A stretch of 64,000 nt of DNA from Ursus arctos. Its lineage: Eukaryota; Chordata; Mammalia; Carnivora; Ursidae. A program made the translations under genes and the position numbers. Below are positions 22,800-34,837 of the stretch, piece after piece (position 1 is the stretch's first letter; every line of letters starts with the position of its first letter). Below the pieces are notes generated by a model, which made no database searches, was not told where the DNA came from, and was given only the letters and a program-made list of their open reading frames with translations. The DNA lies in assembly GCF_023065955.2 (NCBI RefSeq), contig NW_026622886.1:15138001-15202000 (forward strand). Reading direction: 5' to 3'.

Positions 22800-23520
22800 C
22801 ATGAAATCTAATGATGGAGGAACGTTTCAAGTGGGTGGTCAACATATTCAATGCTGCAAAGGAGCTGTAAGAGAAACTCTAAAGAGAGGCATTTTAGGTT
22901 TGACAATCTAATTGCTGCTTAATTTTGAAAAGTAAGTTTTAGTAGCGATGAAATAAAACCAGATTTCTGGAAGTTAACAGTGAGACACTAGAAAATGGAA
23001 GTGGAGAGTACAGATTACCCTTTCAAGAAGATTAGAAGAGTTATGATAGTAACATGAGAAGAAAGAGGTTCAAGGGAGAAATAGCTAGTTTATTTTAGGA
23101 TAAGTAAGCCTTGGCCAAATTTAGCAGTTAGAGGAATTCACTGGTGGAGACCAAGAGATTAAAGATAAAATATAAGAAGAAAGAATAAAATGAGTAGAGA
23201 AGACTGAGATAGTCTAAGAAAACACAGACATTGCTTCCCCCAGAAAGAGGAGAAGATAAAGCATGGTTCTGAATATAGAGAAATTCTGAAATATGTATTT
23301 CCAAATAGATTAAATTCCTGGGTTAAGATAAAAAGTCAATGGTTGAAATGAAGGGGCAGATCTTGAGAAGGGTTTAAGTAAAATTCAGAAATGCCATTTT
23401 AGATAATAAGCTGAGAAATTTTATAGAAGTGGACAAATAGGTTTTTGAGCAGCATTGAGGCTAGGGTGTTGTATGAATCATAAGCATGCAGAAGGAAATT
23501 TTTTAGGATGTGGTAAGAAA
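22800..23520 (-). mobile_element. L2 LINE interior, antisense
   Basis: 'gaggaacgtttcaagtgggtggtcaacatattcaatgctgcaaa' and 'tacagattaccctttcaagaagattagaagagttatgatag' match antisense L2 ORF words. The part after about 23120 is less clear. Confidence 0.5.
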
Positions 23521-23544
23521 ATAATAAATAATAAAGAATATAGT

Positions 23545-23745
23545 TAAAATTTATTGAGCATTTACCAAGCCAGATGCTGTTCTAAGTGCTTTATATACCT
23601 TATTTCATACAATTCTTTCCATGATATAAGGTAATAATATCATTATTACCATTTTACAGATGAAGAAACTGTGACATTGAAATATTAGGTAACTTCCCAC
23701 AGTTCTATGTTAATAAGGGGTAGACTTGCACTTGGGTTGTCTGAT
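23545..23745 (-). mobile_element. MIR SINE, antisense
   Basis: 'aaatttattgagcatttaccaagccagatgctgttctaagtgctttatatacc', 'attaccattttacagatgaagaaactg' and 'aacttcccacagtt' give an almost full antisense MIR. Confidence 0.85.
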
Positions 23746-24199
23746 CAGTACTCTTAAATACTCTGTTATACTGAATTATATTGGGAGATGAAGTATAGTT
23801 GAAATCATGAACCACATACTGAAATTCTCCAGAAATGTGGAGGTATGACCGGAAGTCCACATATGGTAGCAATAAAACCAGAAAAAGAATGTTACAATAG
23901 GATAGCATAATCTTCGGAAGAACAGCAGATTTTGGATAAAGGCAGAATAGTGGGTGATCAGAAGCAGTCACGGAGAGTGAAGACAGTGCCGATCCCAAAG
24001 TATGGTAGTTGATAAGAATGAAAACTCTTCCATAGGAGAAGAAACCAGGAAATACTGTGGAAGTTAGGGGGAAAGCTCAGTTAATATAGGAAGATGGAAG
24101 GCACACATGAATGAAAATGTAAAAGGACTTTAATTAGGGCATAGGGAATAGGGGTGTATTGGGGATGGTAGAGGCAGGAATGAAAGAGTCAAAGAAGAC

Positions 24200-24310
24200 A
24201 GGGATTTATTCATTAAACAATCAAAAACTAATTGAGTTCCTTCGTGTGCCAAACAGTGTTCTGAGGATAGAGGGATGATACAGACATGCACCCAGGTAAC
24301 AAGGCTGACT
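24200..24310 (-). mobile_element. L2 LINE 3' end, antisense
   Basis: 'ttattcattaaacaatcaaaaactaattgagttccttcgtgtgccaaacagtgttctgaggatagagggatgatacag' is the antisense L2 terminus. Confidence 0.6.
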
Positions 24311-24710
24311 AGGCTTCTCCTCCTGAAAACAAATAAATATTCTGGCTAAAAATACAGAAAAGAAAAACTTCTAAAAAAGCATTAAAAATGTGACAGGAAA
24401 ATTATATAAATTGAATAACATTTAAATTAGGAACCTTTTGGGGGTCAATAGGTTAGTAAGATATAATCAGGGCAAAACATTGATGAAGGTGGAAACCTAG
24501 TGTATTACTAAAGCTACTTTTGTCCTGAGGGAATTTTCTGAACCTGCTGTTGAACTCTGGTGCTTAAGGCCTCATAAACCTCAAGGTTTATGTACAGAAA
24601 AAAAAAAAATCTCTGTGCCTGTACAGCATAGAGACTTTAATAGGAAATTCTTCCTCCATAGAGTTGGAATTTCAGGGGCTACACCTCACAGTAATCAGAA
24701 ATGATTTTGT

Positions 24711-24912
24711 GGCACCTAGGTGGCTCAGTTGTTTAGTGTCTGCCTTCGGCTCGGGGCGTGATCCCAGGGTCCTGGGATCAAGCCCCACACCAGGCTCCCT
24801 GCTCTGCTGGGAGCCTGCTTCTTCCTCTTCTACTCCCCCTGCTTGTGTTCCCTCTCTCGCTGGCTGTTTCTCTCTCCATCAAATAAATAAATAATCTTAA
24901 AAAAAAAAAAAG
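24711..24912 (+). mobile_element. SINEC (CAN-SINE), caniform-type body, 13-bp target duplication
   Basis: Starts GGCACCTAGGTGGCTCAG, carries 'tctgccttcggctcgggg', 'gatcccagggtcctgggatc', a CT-rich stretch, 'caaataaataaataatctt' and A(13). Flanks GAAATGATTTTGT and GAAATAATTCTGT (24698 and 24913) are a slightly diverged target duplication. The 'ccttcggctc' body is the caniform rather than feliform type. An open frame across it is not a gene. Confidence 0.93.
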
Positions 24913-25229
24913 GAAATAATTCTGTCCCATAACCTTCACCCCAAGGAAAGGTAATTTGTCATGAGAAAAACAAGGAAGGAAATTCTTGAGGTGTTAGTAC
25001 CACAAACCGGTCCTCACACAGATTTGTACCCAAAATTTCTATCGCCTAAATGTTACAAAAAATGTCAACCCATGCATTTAGTTTAAAGTAATACCCTTAG
25101 ACTTCAAGCAGAAACAAATGTAAGCCCTCTAGAGAGGAATATACTCTTTTTCCAGGTCTCAAATAATTTCTATAAATGCTTTTCTGATTAAAATCAGCAG
25201 TGTACAATAATTAAGTCTATAAGGAAAGA

Positions 25230-25625
25230 AACCCTGAAACCAGAATCACAGAAACAAGAAAGAACAGATTCACACATGAAAAGACTTCAAATATTGGAAT
25301 TATCAGATGCAGGCTAAAAAATGACCATGCTATTATAAACACACACTTACACATGGAGAAAAACTACCTCAAATTTAAAACTCAGTGGTTAAGTAGAACA
25401 GCAGATTAGATTCAGCTGAAGAGAGTTTTAGTGAGCTGGAAATTAGGGCAGAAGAAGTTTTACAGAATATGACACAGAGAGACAGAGGTGAAAAATATGA
25501 AAGTGAAACTAAGAGACTTGGAGGGTACACTGAGAAATCCTAACTTGTCTATTTAAAGCTTCAGAAGGAGAGGAAAGAGAGAATGAGACAAAAGTAATAT
25601 ATTCGAAGAGCCAATTTTCCAAAAG
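25230..25625 (+). mobile_element. Old L1M ORF1-region relic, sense
   Basis: 'gcagattagattcagctgaagagagttttagtgagctggaaattagggcagaag', 'gacacagagagacagagg', 'gacttggagggtacactgag' and 'agaaggagaggaaagagagaatgagac' follow an old L1 ORF1 coiled-coil region. No frame survives. Confidence 0.65.
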
Positions 25626-25790
25626 GCACAGCCTTGTTCTTGCACTCACATGGAGGGGGACAAGTGAATAGTTAATTTCAAGAGTATAATAAGTGTGAAG
25701 GCAAAGTTATACAAAGTGCTTTGGGAATAGACAAAAGGAACATTTACTTTCACCTGGGAGAGTGGGAAAGACTTCATGAAGTCTCCTTCA

Positions 25791-26322
25791 TGTGTCCATT
25801 ATCGCTATTTAACAAGCCACCCCAAAACTTACTGTCTTAGAGGAACACCAGTCATTTAGTTTACAAATCTGCAAGTTTGGCAGAGTTCATTTGACAGGGA
25901 CAGCCTGTCTGTGCCACTTGGTATGAGCTGGGGATGCTCAACTGGGGGAGAAAGGACCCATTTTCAAGATGGCCCACTATGTGGCTGGCAAGTTGGTGAC
26001 AGCTTAGAGATTGGCTGGGTTTACAGGCTGGGGACCATTTTTCCTCTCCATGGACTGCTTGGGTTTCCTCATGACATTCTGGCTAGATTCTGAGAGCAAG
26101 CATCTGAAAAGAACCAGGTGGAAGCTGTATCATTTTTATTATCTAGCCTTAGAAGTCACAGACCATCACTTCTATTATAGTTCCATGTCTACTCAGATTC
26201 AAGGGGAGAGAACGTGAACCACATTTCTTAATGGAAGGAGTGTCAAAGTTACTTTGTAATAAGAAAATGTATCATGGGAGGTACCTTTGCTGTCAGTTTT
26301 AGAAAATACATTTTTCTACCAT
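25791..26322 (-). mobile_element. MaLR (MLT1-like) 3' LTR of a degraded provirus, antisense
   Basis: It begins 'tgtgtccattatcgctatttaacaagccacccc', then 'acttactgtcttag', 'gatggcccactatgtggctggcaagttgg', 'gggtttcctcatgacattctggc' and 'cagattcaaggggagag'. It shares landmarks in the same order with the 27.7-kb copy (e.g. 'gagagcaagcatc', 'gaagctgtat'), so the pair probably are the two LTRs of one element. Confidence 0.7.
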
Positions 26323-27690
26323 CTGTTCTTTGGGCACAATAATTTATATTCTTTTCCTATGCAAATTATACTTGTTTATACCTTCAGGACTTCCGGTCAT
26401 CAGCCTATAACAGCATGAGCTCCAAGTCTAGGTTCAGGTGTGCATGAATCTCCCTGGTGTAGTTCTGATGGTGCAGGTTCTTGACTGCTTTTGCTCTTGG
26501 CAGTGATGACCTGTGAACTAGACAAGTTATCAGTCTCCTCTCCTACACACCCAACACATAATAGTGAATCAGGCATAGAAGAACCAAAACTGACACGCTC
26601 ATCTAAACACAGGGGAAAACAAGGCACATGGTGGTCACTAGCCTGTGGCAATTCTGAATCTAACCAGGCACAGCTCCTTGATTAAGACTCAGTCTTATGG
26701 CATAGGAATTGTTCTCTGTGGCACTTGGTTCCACTGTCTGAATCATTATTTTCCATAAAAAAAATAGCCTGTGTTTATAGCCGAATATCTTTCTTACTTG
26801 CTTTTTGTCTGTTAAAGATTAGGGGCCAAAAGGGCCCTCTTCATTTTATATTTCTGTTCCTTACAGTTCAGGTTGATACAATTTCTTTTAAAACTTTGTG
26901 GACTTCTTGTGTTCCAATTTATATTCCACTCCATTAGACAAAAGCTTATCTCCAAATAAGCTCTTCTCTGCTTTGGACTGCTTATGAGATTTCTGTGAGA
27001 TAATGTCCTTGAGATTCTTAGAAACCCTATTACTGAACAGGGAACACCTGTGAGTCATGCCCTTAAAAATGCTTGGAGGGTCTTTTGTCTGTCTGAAATA
27101 TTCTATACAGCACCACCTGAGAGCTTCCTTAAGCCTTAACAAATGATGTTGTATCTCACCCAGATTTGGTCATTGGCCTTCTTAATTTGAAAATTGTTTG
27201 CCATTTGGAACACCTGCAAATAATAAATCAGTTTTGTTTTTGTATGTAGAAATTCCTGGCTCCTTTATATTTATTTGGTAGGTCATTCTTCAGTTCTCTC
27301 TTGGCTTGCAAGTTATCATAGGCAGCCAGATGAAGCTAGGTTGCTCTTTAAATATTCTTCCTGGAAACATCCTTAGACCATAGAGTTCATTTGGTTCATT
27401 TTCTATTTTCTGCGTTACTGCAGATGTCAATGTTGCCAGACTTTCCACTACTACAACACAAATGATGCTCTGCTTTTAGCTTCTGATTACATTTGCTCTC
27501 CTTTAAGCCTTTACCAGTAGGTTTCTCATAGTTCTGTGGGCTTCCAAGAATCCTCTCTTTGGTGCTTATGGCTTCCACAGTCACTCACTTGGAGACCCTT
27601 CCAGCTTCTGTCTGCTGCCCAGTCACAAAGTTCATGCCACATGTTTTAGATTTTTGTTATGACAACACTGCATTTCCAAATATCAGAATC
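26323..27690 (-). mobile_element. MaLR internal region, antisense, degraded
   Basis: Between two like-oriented LTRs lies 1.37 kb, about the size of a MaLR internal sequence. Its right end ('cttccacagtcactcacttggagacccttccagcttctgtctgctgcccag...gttatgacaacactgca') is the block that usually abuts the 5' LTR of MaLR elements in this orientation. Short minus frames at 26400-26651 and 26888-27142 are broken relics. No retroviral enzyme motif is visible. Confidence 0.55.
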
Positions 27691-28150
27691 TATTCTGGTC
27701 ATTGATGGCTACATAACAAACTACCTCAATACTTAGTGAGTTTAAAAAAATAGTCATTTATTTTGTTTATAAATTTTGTTTGTAATTTGGGGAGAACTCT
27801 ATAGGGACAGCTTCTTTCTGTCTCAAGTGATACCAGCTGGAACAGCTTCAAGGAGTGCTGAAGGATCCATTCTCCGTATCTTACTCATATGGCTGGCATG
27901 GCCTACTTAGACTTCCTCATGGTAAGTGATGGTGTTCCAAGAGCAAGCATCCTAGGAGAAGTGAGGCAGAAGCTGTATTGCTTTTTATGACTCAACTCAG
28001 AAGGCAACATCACTTCCGTGGTAGTCAAGAGTCTACCTATATTTAAGTGAAGGGGATTTAATCACCTCTCCCCTTTATAGAAAAGGTTCCTGAAGTCATG
28101 TTATAAGAAGATATTCTTGTAGCCTCTTTTGGAAAATACAAACTCCCATA
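27691..28150 (-). mobile_element. MaLR (MLT1-like) 5' LTR, antisense
   Basis: 'ggtcattgatggctacataacaaactacctc', 'ttagtgagtttaaaaaa', 'atggctggcatggcctac', 'ccaagagcaagcatcctagg' and 'gaagctgtattgc' parallel the 25.8-kb LTR. Confidence 0.65.
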
Positions 28151-28854
28151 ATACCTGAGCTGTTTATTGCTGTTATTCTTTTTTCAAGTGGGATAGAGTT
28201 ACTTTGCATGGATATATGATTTTCCGTGATTGTGTTCAATCATCTGGATTCAGTATAAAAGAAGCCAGTTTGCTCCTTTGACTTGGGCTTAATTCATAAT
28301 GATTGGTCTGCATTTTTTACCATATGTGAATTCTAGGGGTGAGAGAGTCCAGAATTTAAGTGGAAGAATTTTTCTTTTGGATGATACAAATAGGGATGAA
28401 TACAAGTCAGAGCAGTTTCTGTTCTAATTCTAGATGGCACTTTATCAAGTGAACCCCACAGAATTTCCCTCCATAATCAACCTAGCAGGTCGAAGAGACC
28501 ATTAGCATCACTGTTTGTCTTCTGTCTGGATGAGGTTGTGGTCTGTGTCATTTCCTTTGTTGATTCCATTAATCCATAGATTTTGCATGGATCTAATTAC
28601 TTCCAAGTGTCACTCTGTTATGCCTGGTCCCTTGTGACTCATACCTAGCTTTGCCTTTTCCCCTCAGGGCCAACTAACTAAGCTGATGAATTCAAGGAAG
28701 TTACTGCCCTCTGTTGAGGCTACTGATGTTTTCCCTTTGTTACCAAGTTCCTTACTGACTTAAACGTAAGACTTTCAGATGTGGAGACATCTCTTGCGGT
28801 ACATGAGTCTTTTAGAGGCCCTCAAATTGAACTGGGTGGGTAGCTATCCTACAG
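28151..28854. other. Unassigned sequence
   Basis: No exon or repeat family recognised. Confidence 0.4.
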
Positions 28855-29435
28855 TTCCTCATCCACTCAATAAATACTTATTGGGTATTTATGGTGTTTT
28901 AGGCATTGTGCTAAATGTTGCTAAAGAAACAGTAAAATTCCTGATATTTAGAAGCTTAGAATGTGTTAAAATGAAGGGTAATAAGCACAACGAGAGAGGT
29001 GAGCATAAGGTGTTCCAGGAGGGTAGAAGGATAGGGATTGAGTAAAAGCTTAATGGAGGGGATGCTGCCTGATCTGAGCCTTAAAGAAGGAGAATTAGAT
29101 GCTTGAACAGGAGGTTTATCGTGTGTAGATGAATGAGAGGTATGTGCGGGGATCCAGAGGCGTGGAAGAACATACTGCAGTCAGAGACTGTGTCCAACTC
29201 GCATGGTTAAAGCTTAGAATGCTACTAAGGAAAAATGCATAAAAGCGTTAAGAGGTGACATGCAGAAGTTTGGATTTCACCTGACAGCAGAAATGAACCA
29301 TTGACAGACTTTAAGCAGGATCATGATATGATAGGTTTTTGTTTTAGAACAGTCTCTCTGGAAGCACTATGAAGAATAGATTGGACAGAGATGAGGCTTG
29401 AGACAGGATGATTAATTAGGAGATCAATGTTCAGT
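28855..29435 (-). mobile_element. L2 LINE 3' region, antisense
   Basis: About 580 bp of antisense L2: the terminus 'ccactcaataaatacttattgggtatttatgg', then 'gcctgatctgagccttaaagaagg', 'ttggatttcacctgacag', 'ctttaagcaggatcatgatatgatagg' and 'agtctctctggaagc'. It ends at an A-rich tract at 29440-29462. Confidence 0.78.
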
Positions 29436-29764
29436 CTCAGAAAAAAAAAAAAAAGAAAAAAAGATGGTGGCCCGTACAAAGGCAATGCTAGCAAAGAGAG
29501 GGAGGGTGAACAAAGAGGAGAGGTATAAAAGAGTGGAGGTTATCCTTTCTCCCTTTGAAAATTCTGCCATTTAGGAAATAAGTAGCCAAGGAAACTTAAT
29601 AGTTATATTTTAGGGAATGCATTTTATAGTTTTTGGTTAACTGTGCTGAATACACATGGCTTAGGTTTACAGACAAAATGAGGATTTCTACACACACAGA
29701 AATTGCATTCCTGGAGAGATTGAGAGAGAGGTGATAAAGGGATGACTAGGTTTTTACAAGGATT

Positions 29765-30174
29765 GTTATGTGTTGAATTGTACTCCATCACCCTCTTTTT
29801 TGGACTTTTAATCACTAGTACATCAGAATGTGACCTTACTTGGAGAATTTGGAGATAGAGTCTATAGAGGTAATCAAGTTAAAATGAAGTCATTAGGTGG
29901 GCCCTAATCCAGCATAACGGTGTCTTTATAAGAAGGGGGAAATTTAGACATAGAGAGAGATATGCAAAGAGGAAAGATGATGTGAAGAGACACAGGAAGA
30001 AGATAGCCATTCGCAAGCCAGAGAGGCCCAGAATAGATCCTTCCCTCATGGCCCACAGAAGAAACCAAACTTGATTTCAGACTTCTAGTCTCCAGACTGT
30101 GAGACAATAAATTTCTGTTGTTTAGGACACCCAGGTAGTAGTGCTTTGTTACAATAGCCCTAAGGAGTAATTGC
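29765..30174 (+). mobile_element. MLT1-type LTR (ERVL-MaLR), sense
   Basis: Well-preserved solo LTR: 'tgttatgtgttgaattgtactcc', 'cagaatgtgaccttacttgg', 'aaaatgaagtcattaggtgggccctaatcc', 'gtctttataagaagggg', 'gatgtgaagagacacagg', 'gacttctagtctccagactgtgagacaataaatttctg', ending 'tacaatagccctaa'. No partner LTR or internal region nearby. Confidence 0.9.
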
Positions 30175-32020
30175 AGGGACTGGAACTGAGTGTGCAAATT
30201 TGATCACAGAAGGGAGGGGTGAATGAGGATCCTGAGCCTCTGAGGACAGACCTTGCCTGTCTTGCTCATTTCAGAGACTAAGCACTTGAGGGTCTTGGTT
30301 GTGACTGGCAATGTCATTCATGAATATAGAATATGCATTTTCACAGATAATCACAGTTAAGTATGCATATTAGTTCCCTGTCTGTGGTCTTTTCTATTTA
30401 TTAACTAGTTAAGCTAGTACAAAGTAGATCTCATCCTGGAAAAAAAAAATTCTGTCATAGTCACTGGTTTAATTTAAATATGAAAGCAACTTATTAGTAA
30501 ACCTATATTCAACAAGATTTTACAGTTCAACCAGAAAATGAGTGATACTCTTTGCAAGGAGCATTTTACGAATGCCTCAATGACTACAGATTTCATATGG
30601 AATAAAGAATGCTCTAGTACTAAGCTCATTAAATAAAGATCAGCAGAAGTCCAGTACTTGCTTGGTAAATTCACTAAGCCTCATGCTCATGCAGCCAATA
30701 TTGAATCATGTTTGTTTCCCTTACTGCATCAAGCAAAGGATCTTACATAGTCATAGCGGGGGACTCAATTGCATAAATGAATGAATAATTAAGTGAGTGA
30801 ATGAATGAATGACTATTATCTTTAAGAGAAAATGGCTGTAATGGCAGAAAAAGCCCTATGAAATAGTCAGATGCCGTCAAAGATAATGTTTTCTTATCTG
30901 CCTTTCATTTAATTTTAACCTTCACAGGGGAATTTTTCCATTTTATGGTAACTAGGCAACCTGTTATTTTGAATCACTTAGTGCAGGCTTTGCACACTAT
31001 GGATGCTCAATAAATCCATTTTGATTAATGAGCAATTTATAACAACACCAGTGAAGACTGTTTCCAATCCTGATGGAAGAGAATAGATGATCTCTGATAA
31101 AACGGACACGGTCAGTAGTTTCACGCCAGGATAGTGTGGGTCTTGCTCACCTTTATTCAATTTGCTAATGTGCTCACTGGACTGTGGTCAACCTGAAATG
31201 AAAATGTCCTCTGGTGAATAATCCTCCACAACCCACGACACCTCCCCCAACATCCTGAAATAGGTAGTAGTGTGAGGGTGAGTCTGTAACTTATTTATAC
31301 CAAAATATTCTTTGAAATGGTGGAGCTTCCTTAATTCTAATGCCAAAATTTTGAAATTAAAATAATTCAGACTGGACTCGGGCTAATGTTTATCTTTGCT
31401 AAGCAAGTGGGTAGTGTCAACATGATTTCTGTGGGTATGTTTAACTCATTTAAGAGAGCAAACTATTTTTAAGCCCCTTGGAAGCATTCTTTTACATACA
31501 AATACTGTCCTTGCTGATAAGAACCGTTTTTATCAAACAGCAATTATTTATTTGGCATTTGCTCTGTGTTCAGTGCTGTCTTAGCCACTTATTAAAGTAA
31601 TAAATTGTAAATTTGTGACCTAGTGTTGGTTAATAGAGGGGGCAAAGAGAGAAAACTAGGGCAGCAGCACCTGCAGAGAAATCCTGGTAAATTAACCGCT
31701 TCCTTCACCCATATGGACAGCTTACCAATTTGAAAATGTAATCATCTTGGCTTGCTCAAATTGGTGGAAGTTTGCTATATTTGGGAAACAGTGTTCTAAA
31801 CAAAAAGAAAATTAAACTTTTTCCATCAAATCAATTTTACGTGTACTGTATATGGATAACATGAACTGTAGAATAATAAGTTATCTAAAAATATAATGAA
31901 CTCTTATGAAGTGATGTTGTAGGGGGGTATAGGCTTTTTATGATGTCATTTATGGTATCCTATAGAACAATGTCATAATATGTATAAAAAGGGGGTAAAC
32001 ATTCATAAATTCATGCTCAA
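30175..32020. other. Mostly unassigned sequence
   Basis: A (GAAT)n-like tract lies at 30777-30812 and a probable sense L2/MIR end at 30970-31030 ('ttgcacactatggatgctcaataaatcc'). A possible L2/MIR terminus is at 31540-31600. No exon is seen. Confidence 0.45.
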
Positions 32021-32235
32021 CAGGGTGCCTGGGTGGCTCAGTCAGTTAAGTGTCGGGCTCCTGATTTTGGCTCAGGTGACGATTTCAGGGTTGTGGGATC
32101 AAGCCTCAAATCAGGCTCTGCGCTGGGTGTGGGATCTGCTTAGGATTCTCTCTTTTCCTCTCCCTCCCCCTTCCCCCCCTTGCTGTCTCCCTCTATGTAA
32201 GTAGGTAAGTAAGTAAGTAAATAAATAAATAAATA
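32021..32235 (+). mobile_element. SINEC (CAN-SINE) with (GTAA)n(ATAA)n tail
   Basis: Starts GGGTGCCTGGGTGGCTCAGTC, has a CT-rich middle and an expanded tail 'gtaagtaggtaagtaagtaagtaaataaataaataaataaa'. AAATTCATGCT(C/T)A flanks it (32007 and 32236). Confidence 0.93.
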
Positions 32236-33168
32236 AAATTCATGCTTACCAAATTCAAGCAGGGCCTCCATACTGTGTCACATTCCACTCTCATTCTACT
32301 GTACTCTCCTCAAAACTCAGGTACTTTTTCCTACCTTGTGTCTCACTCTCAGCAGATGGCCTCATATTCTAATTAATAATGAAAATCGAACCATCAGATG
32401 GATCTGTGTTGACGTCCTCCACCAAGTCTACAAATGCAACTCCCCTGCACCCTTCTTTTGCCTGTACCTCCTGTTAAAGTGGTGGTGGTGGTGTTCCTTC
32501 TAACAAATCTCCTTTCCTGTGCCTTCTCAGGAGTGTGACCCTTTCAGGCATTCATTCTTTCCCGATTTTTAGTTGTCCTTCCACTGGATCATACACATTA
32601 ACATTTAAGTCTGCTTAAGCCTTTTTCAAATGAAAGAAACAACAACAGCAGCAATCAATGAAAGCAACAAATAAGCAATAACTAAAAAGTCCCCTGACTT
32701 CCTTTCACTCCTCAGCTTCTGTCCATCCCTCCACATTCTCAGTATGTTCGTTTTTTCCTTCCAAGTCTCTGCCTACTTTAGTCAGGTTTCCATTCCTCAC
32801 TGCTCTTTCCAAATGTACTTCCTAAGGGTACCAATGACCTTAATATCACAATATTGAGAGGACATTTCTCAGGAACATTCCCATAAGTTAGTGATACCTC
32901 CATCTTGATACTTTTTCTTCCCTTTGATGTCTAAGGGTAGTTTTCATCTTATTACACTGTTCCTTCTCTTTGCTGACCGCTGACATTTTTCCATATGGCT
33001 TTAAAAGTTGGGAGTTCCTCAGGTTCAGACAAAGTCCTATTCTTTTTACCTTTTTTCTCTTCCTTAATCATTCCATCCATAGTATGGTTTCTGTTACTAT
33101 CAACATGACTTCTAAATTTTTCCCTCCAGTCCATGTCACTTCTCTCAAACCCAGCCTTATCCATTTTT

Positions 33169-33216
33169 CCATCCATCCATCCATCCATCCATCCATCCAT
33201 CCATCCATCTATCCAC
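33169..33216 (+). repeat. (CCAT)n microsatellite
   Basis: About 11 nearly perfect CCAT units with one T change near the end. Both strands read open across it, a repeat effect rather than a gene. Confidence 0.95.
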
Positions 33217-33734
33217 TGAGTATCTCCACTTGTATGTCTCAAAGGTGCCTTAACCCAAACATAGCCAAGATTAAACTCCTACTATTTTTATCTCCAAACT
33301 TGTTCTTTAGGCAAGGTTCCTTATGTTAGTGAATGAGTTAATCATTCATCTGACTGCAGAAACCTGGGTGTCTTTCTTGCTATCTCTATTTCCGTTGACT
33401 CATATTCAATCAGTCACCAGGTCTTATGCTTTTTAACAGCCATAGGTGTTAGGATGAAGTTAATTCTATAACTTATGCTCTATCCCTAATTAAACCTCCA
33501 ATCTCCCTGTTTCTCTATTACCAACCACTCTTAGAGATTATTTTAATAATAAAATATTAATCGTCTTATTTTCCTTCCTTGAATTTATTGTTTACTTTGC
33601 AGCCAAAATAATCTTAGAAATCACAAATCTGTTTGTATCACTCCTCTGGTTAAAACCTTTTAGTGACTTGTCATTGTTCTTAGAAAAATGACCCAAATCC
33701 CTAGTAAGGTTCAAAACACCCTGAATGACGTCCT

Positions 33735-33835
33735 CTCTCTCTTTCTTCCTTTCTTTCTCTTTCTCTCTTTGCTTTCCTTCTCTTTCTTTCTTTCTTCCTT
33801 TCTTTCTTCATTCGTTCTTTTTTTTTTTTTTTTTT
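33735..33835 (+). repeat. Polypyrimidine (TTCT/TTCC)n tract ending in T(18)
   Basis: About 100 bases almost purely C and T on the + strand. It could adopt non-B DNA structure. It lies inside the L2 copy. Confidence 0.9.
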
Positions 33836-34299
33836 CATTTTTAGCCTCATCTTTCATCAGTTTCTACCATCCACACTGGTCATCTTTAGTTCCTTTTAGT
33901 TCTGTAACATGGGCAAGCTCCTTCCTACCTGTGGGCTTCACATGCCTAAACCAATGTCTGCTCCTACTGTCCCTTTTCCTTCTCTTTCCCTCAAGTAGAC
34001 AACATGTATTCTTCCTCAGGGGAAATCCCTTTGTGGGCACCCACACACACACCCATGCCCCAGACTAAGTAAATGGAGGCCTCTGTTTTCTTCTCTTTAG
34101 CACCTTCTAATTTTACTTTCTTCTATAGCCCTTACTTTGATTGCAATCATATAGTTATTTTGAGGTTATTAATTTTAATATCTGTTTTGGTTTTTTATCT
34201 GATAAAGTTCAAAATCTTGCCTATTTGTTTATCACTGTAATCAGAGCTTCTAGCAAAATCACTGCCACATAAAAGATACTCAATAAATATTAATAAAAA

Positions 34300-34500
34300 A
34301 TAATAGCTAATGTTATTGAATATTTTGTACATCTTAATTTGTTTAATCTTAAGCAAATATATATGAAGTAGCTACTATTATCATTCCCATTTTACAGATA
34401 AGGGAAACAAGTCACAGAAAAGTTTAGAGATTCTAGATAATGGCAGCTCTGGAATTTGAATACAGGATATTCAGGTCTGGATACCATATTCTTAACCACA
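34300..34500 (-). mobile_element. MIR SINE, antisense
   Basis: 'agctactattatcattcccattttacagataagggaaacaagtcacagaaaagtttag' and 'tggcagctctggaatttgaatac' give antisense MIR. Confidence 0.85.
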
Positions 34501-34837
34501 TTCACAGTTCATGAATTAATTTCTTAATTACCTAATCATGCAATTTTGATATTCTATTGAATTTGCCAGAATAAATCTTGAATTTTTCCTTTTGAACAAA
34601 ATAGGCAGAGTTAGAAACTTGTTTAGTGTTTTGTGATAAATCTATATCATGCCCATTTGTGAAGTAGTACTAGAGGATGTTCTAATCAATTTAAAATAAG
34701 TGGATGTATTGGAGACAACCAAAAGTGAAAACAAGTGAATAATTAAGTAATAATGATAAATTCAAAGAATAAACTTATCTATAATCATTAATGTTTTCAG
34801 ATAGTATCTAATTATTCAAATTTTCATAATGGCATGT

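Larger units (their letters stand above)
32400..34296 (+). mobile_element. Long L2 LINE copy (ORF 3' half and 3'UTR), sense
   Basis: L2 words run in order across about 1.6-1.9 kb. These include 'aagggtaccaatgaccttaatatc', 'gagtatctccacttgtatgtctcaaa', 'actgcagaaacctgggtgtc', 'ttcaatcagtcaccaggtc', 'gtttgtatcactcctctggttaaaacctttta', and the terminus 'ccacataaaagatactcaataaatatt'. Microsatellites at 33169 and 33735 have grown inside it. The part before about 32690 is less certain. Decayed throughout. Confidence 0.7.

Noticed and set aside
26400..27142. Short minus-strand frames as a domesticated retroviral gene
   Set aside because: Frames are short, interrupted and sit in a decayed MaLR internal region with no enzyme or structural motif visible.
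33169..33216. Regular short repeats as a possible CRISPR array
   Set aside because: Tetranucleotide microsatellite without spacers in a mammalian genome.
32952..33329. Open frames on both strands across the (CCAT)n tract
   Set aside because: A 4-bp repeat lacking stops keeps several frames open; the surroundings are an L2 relic.
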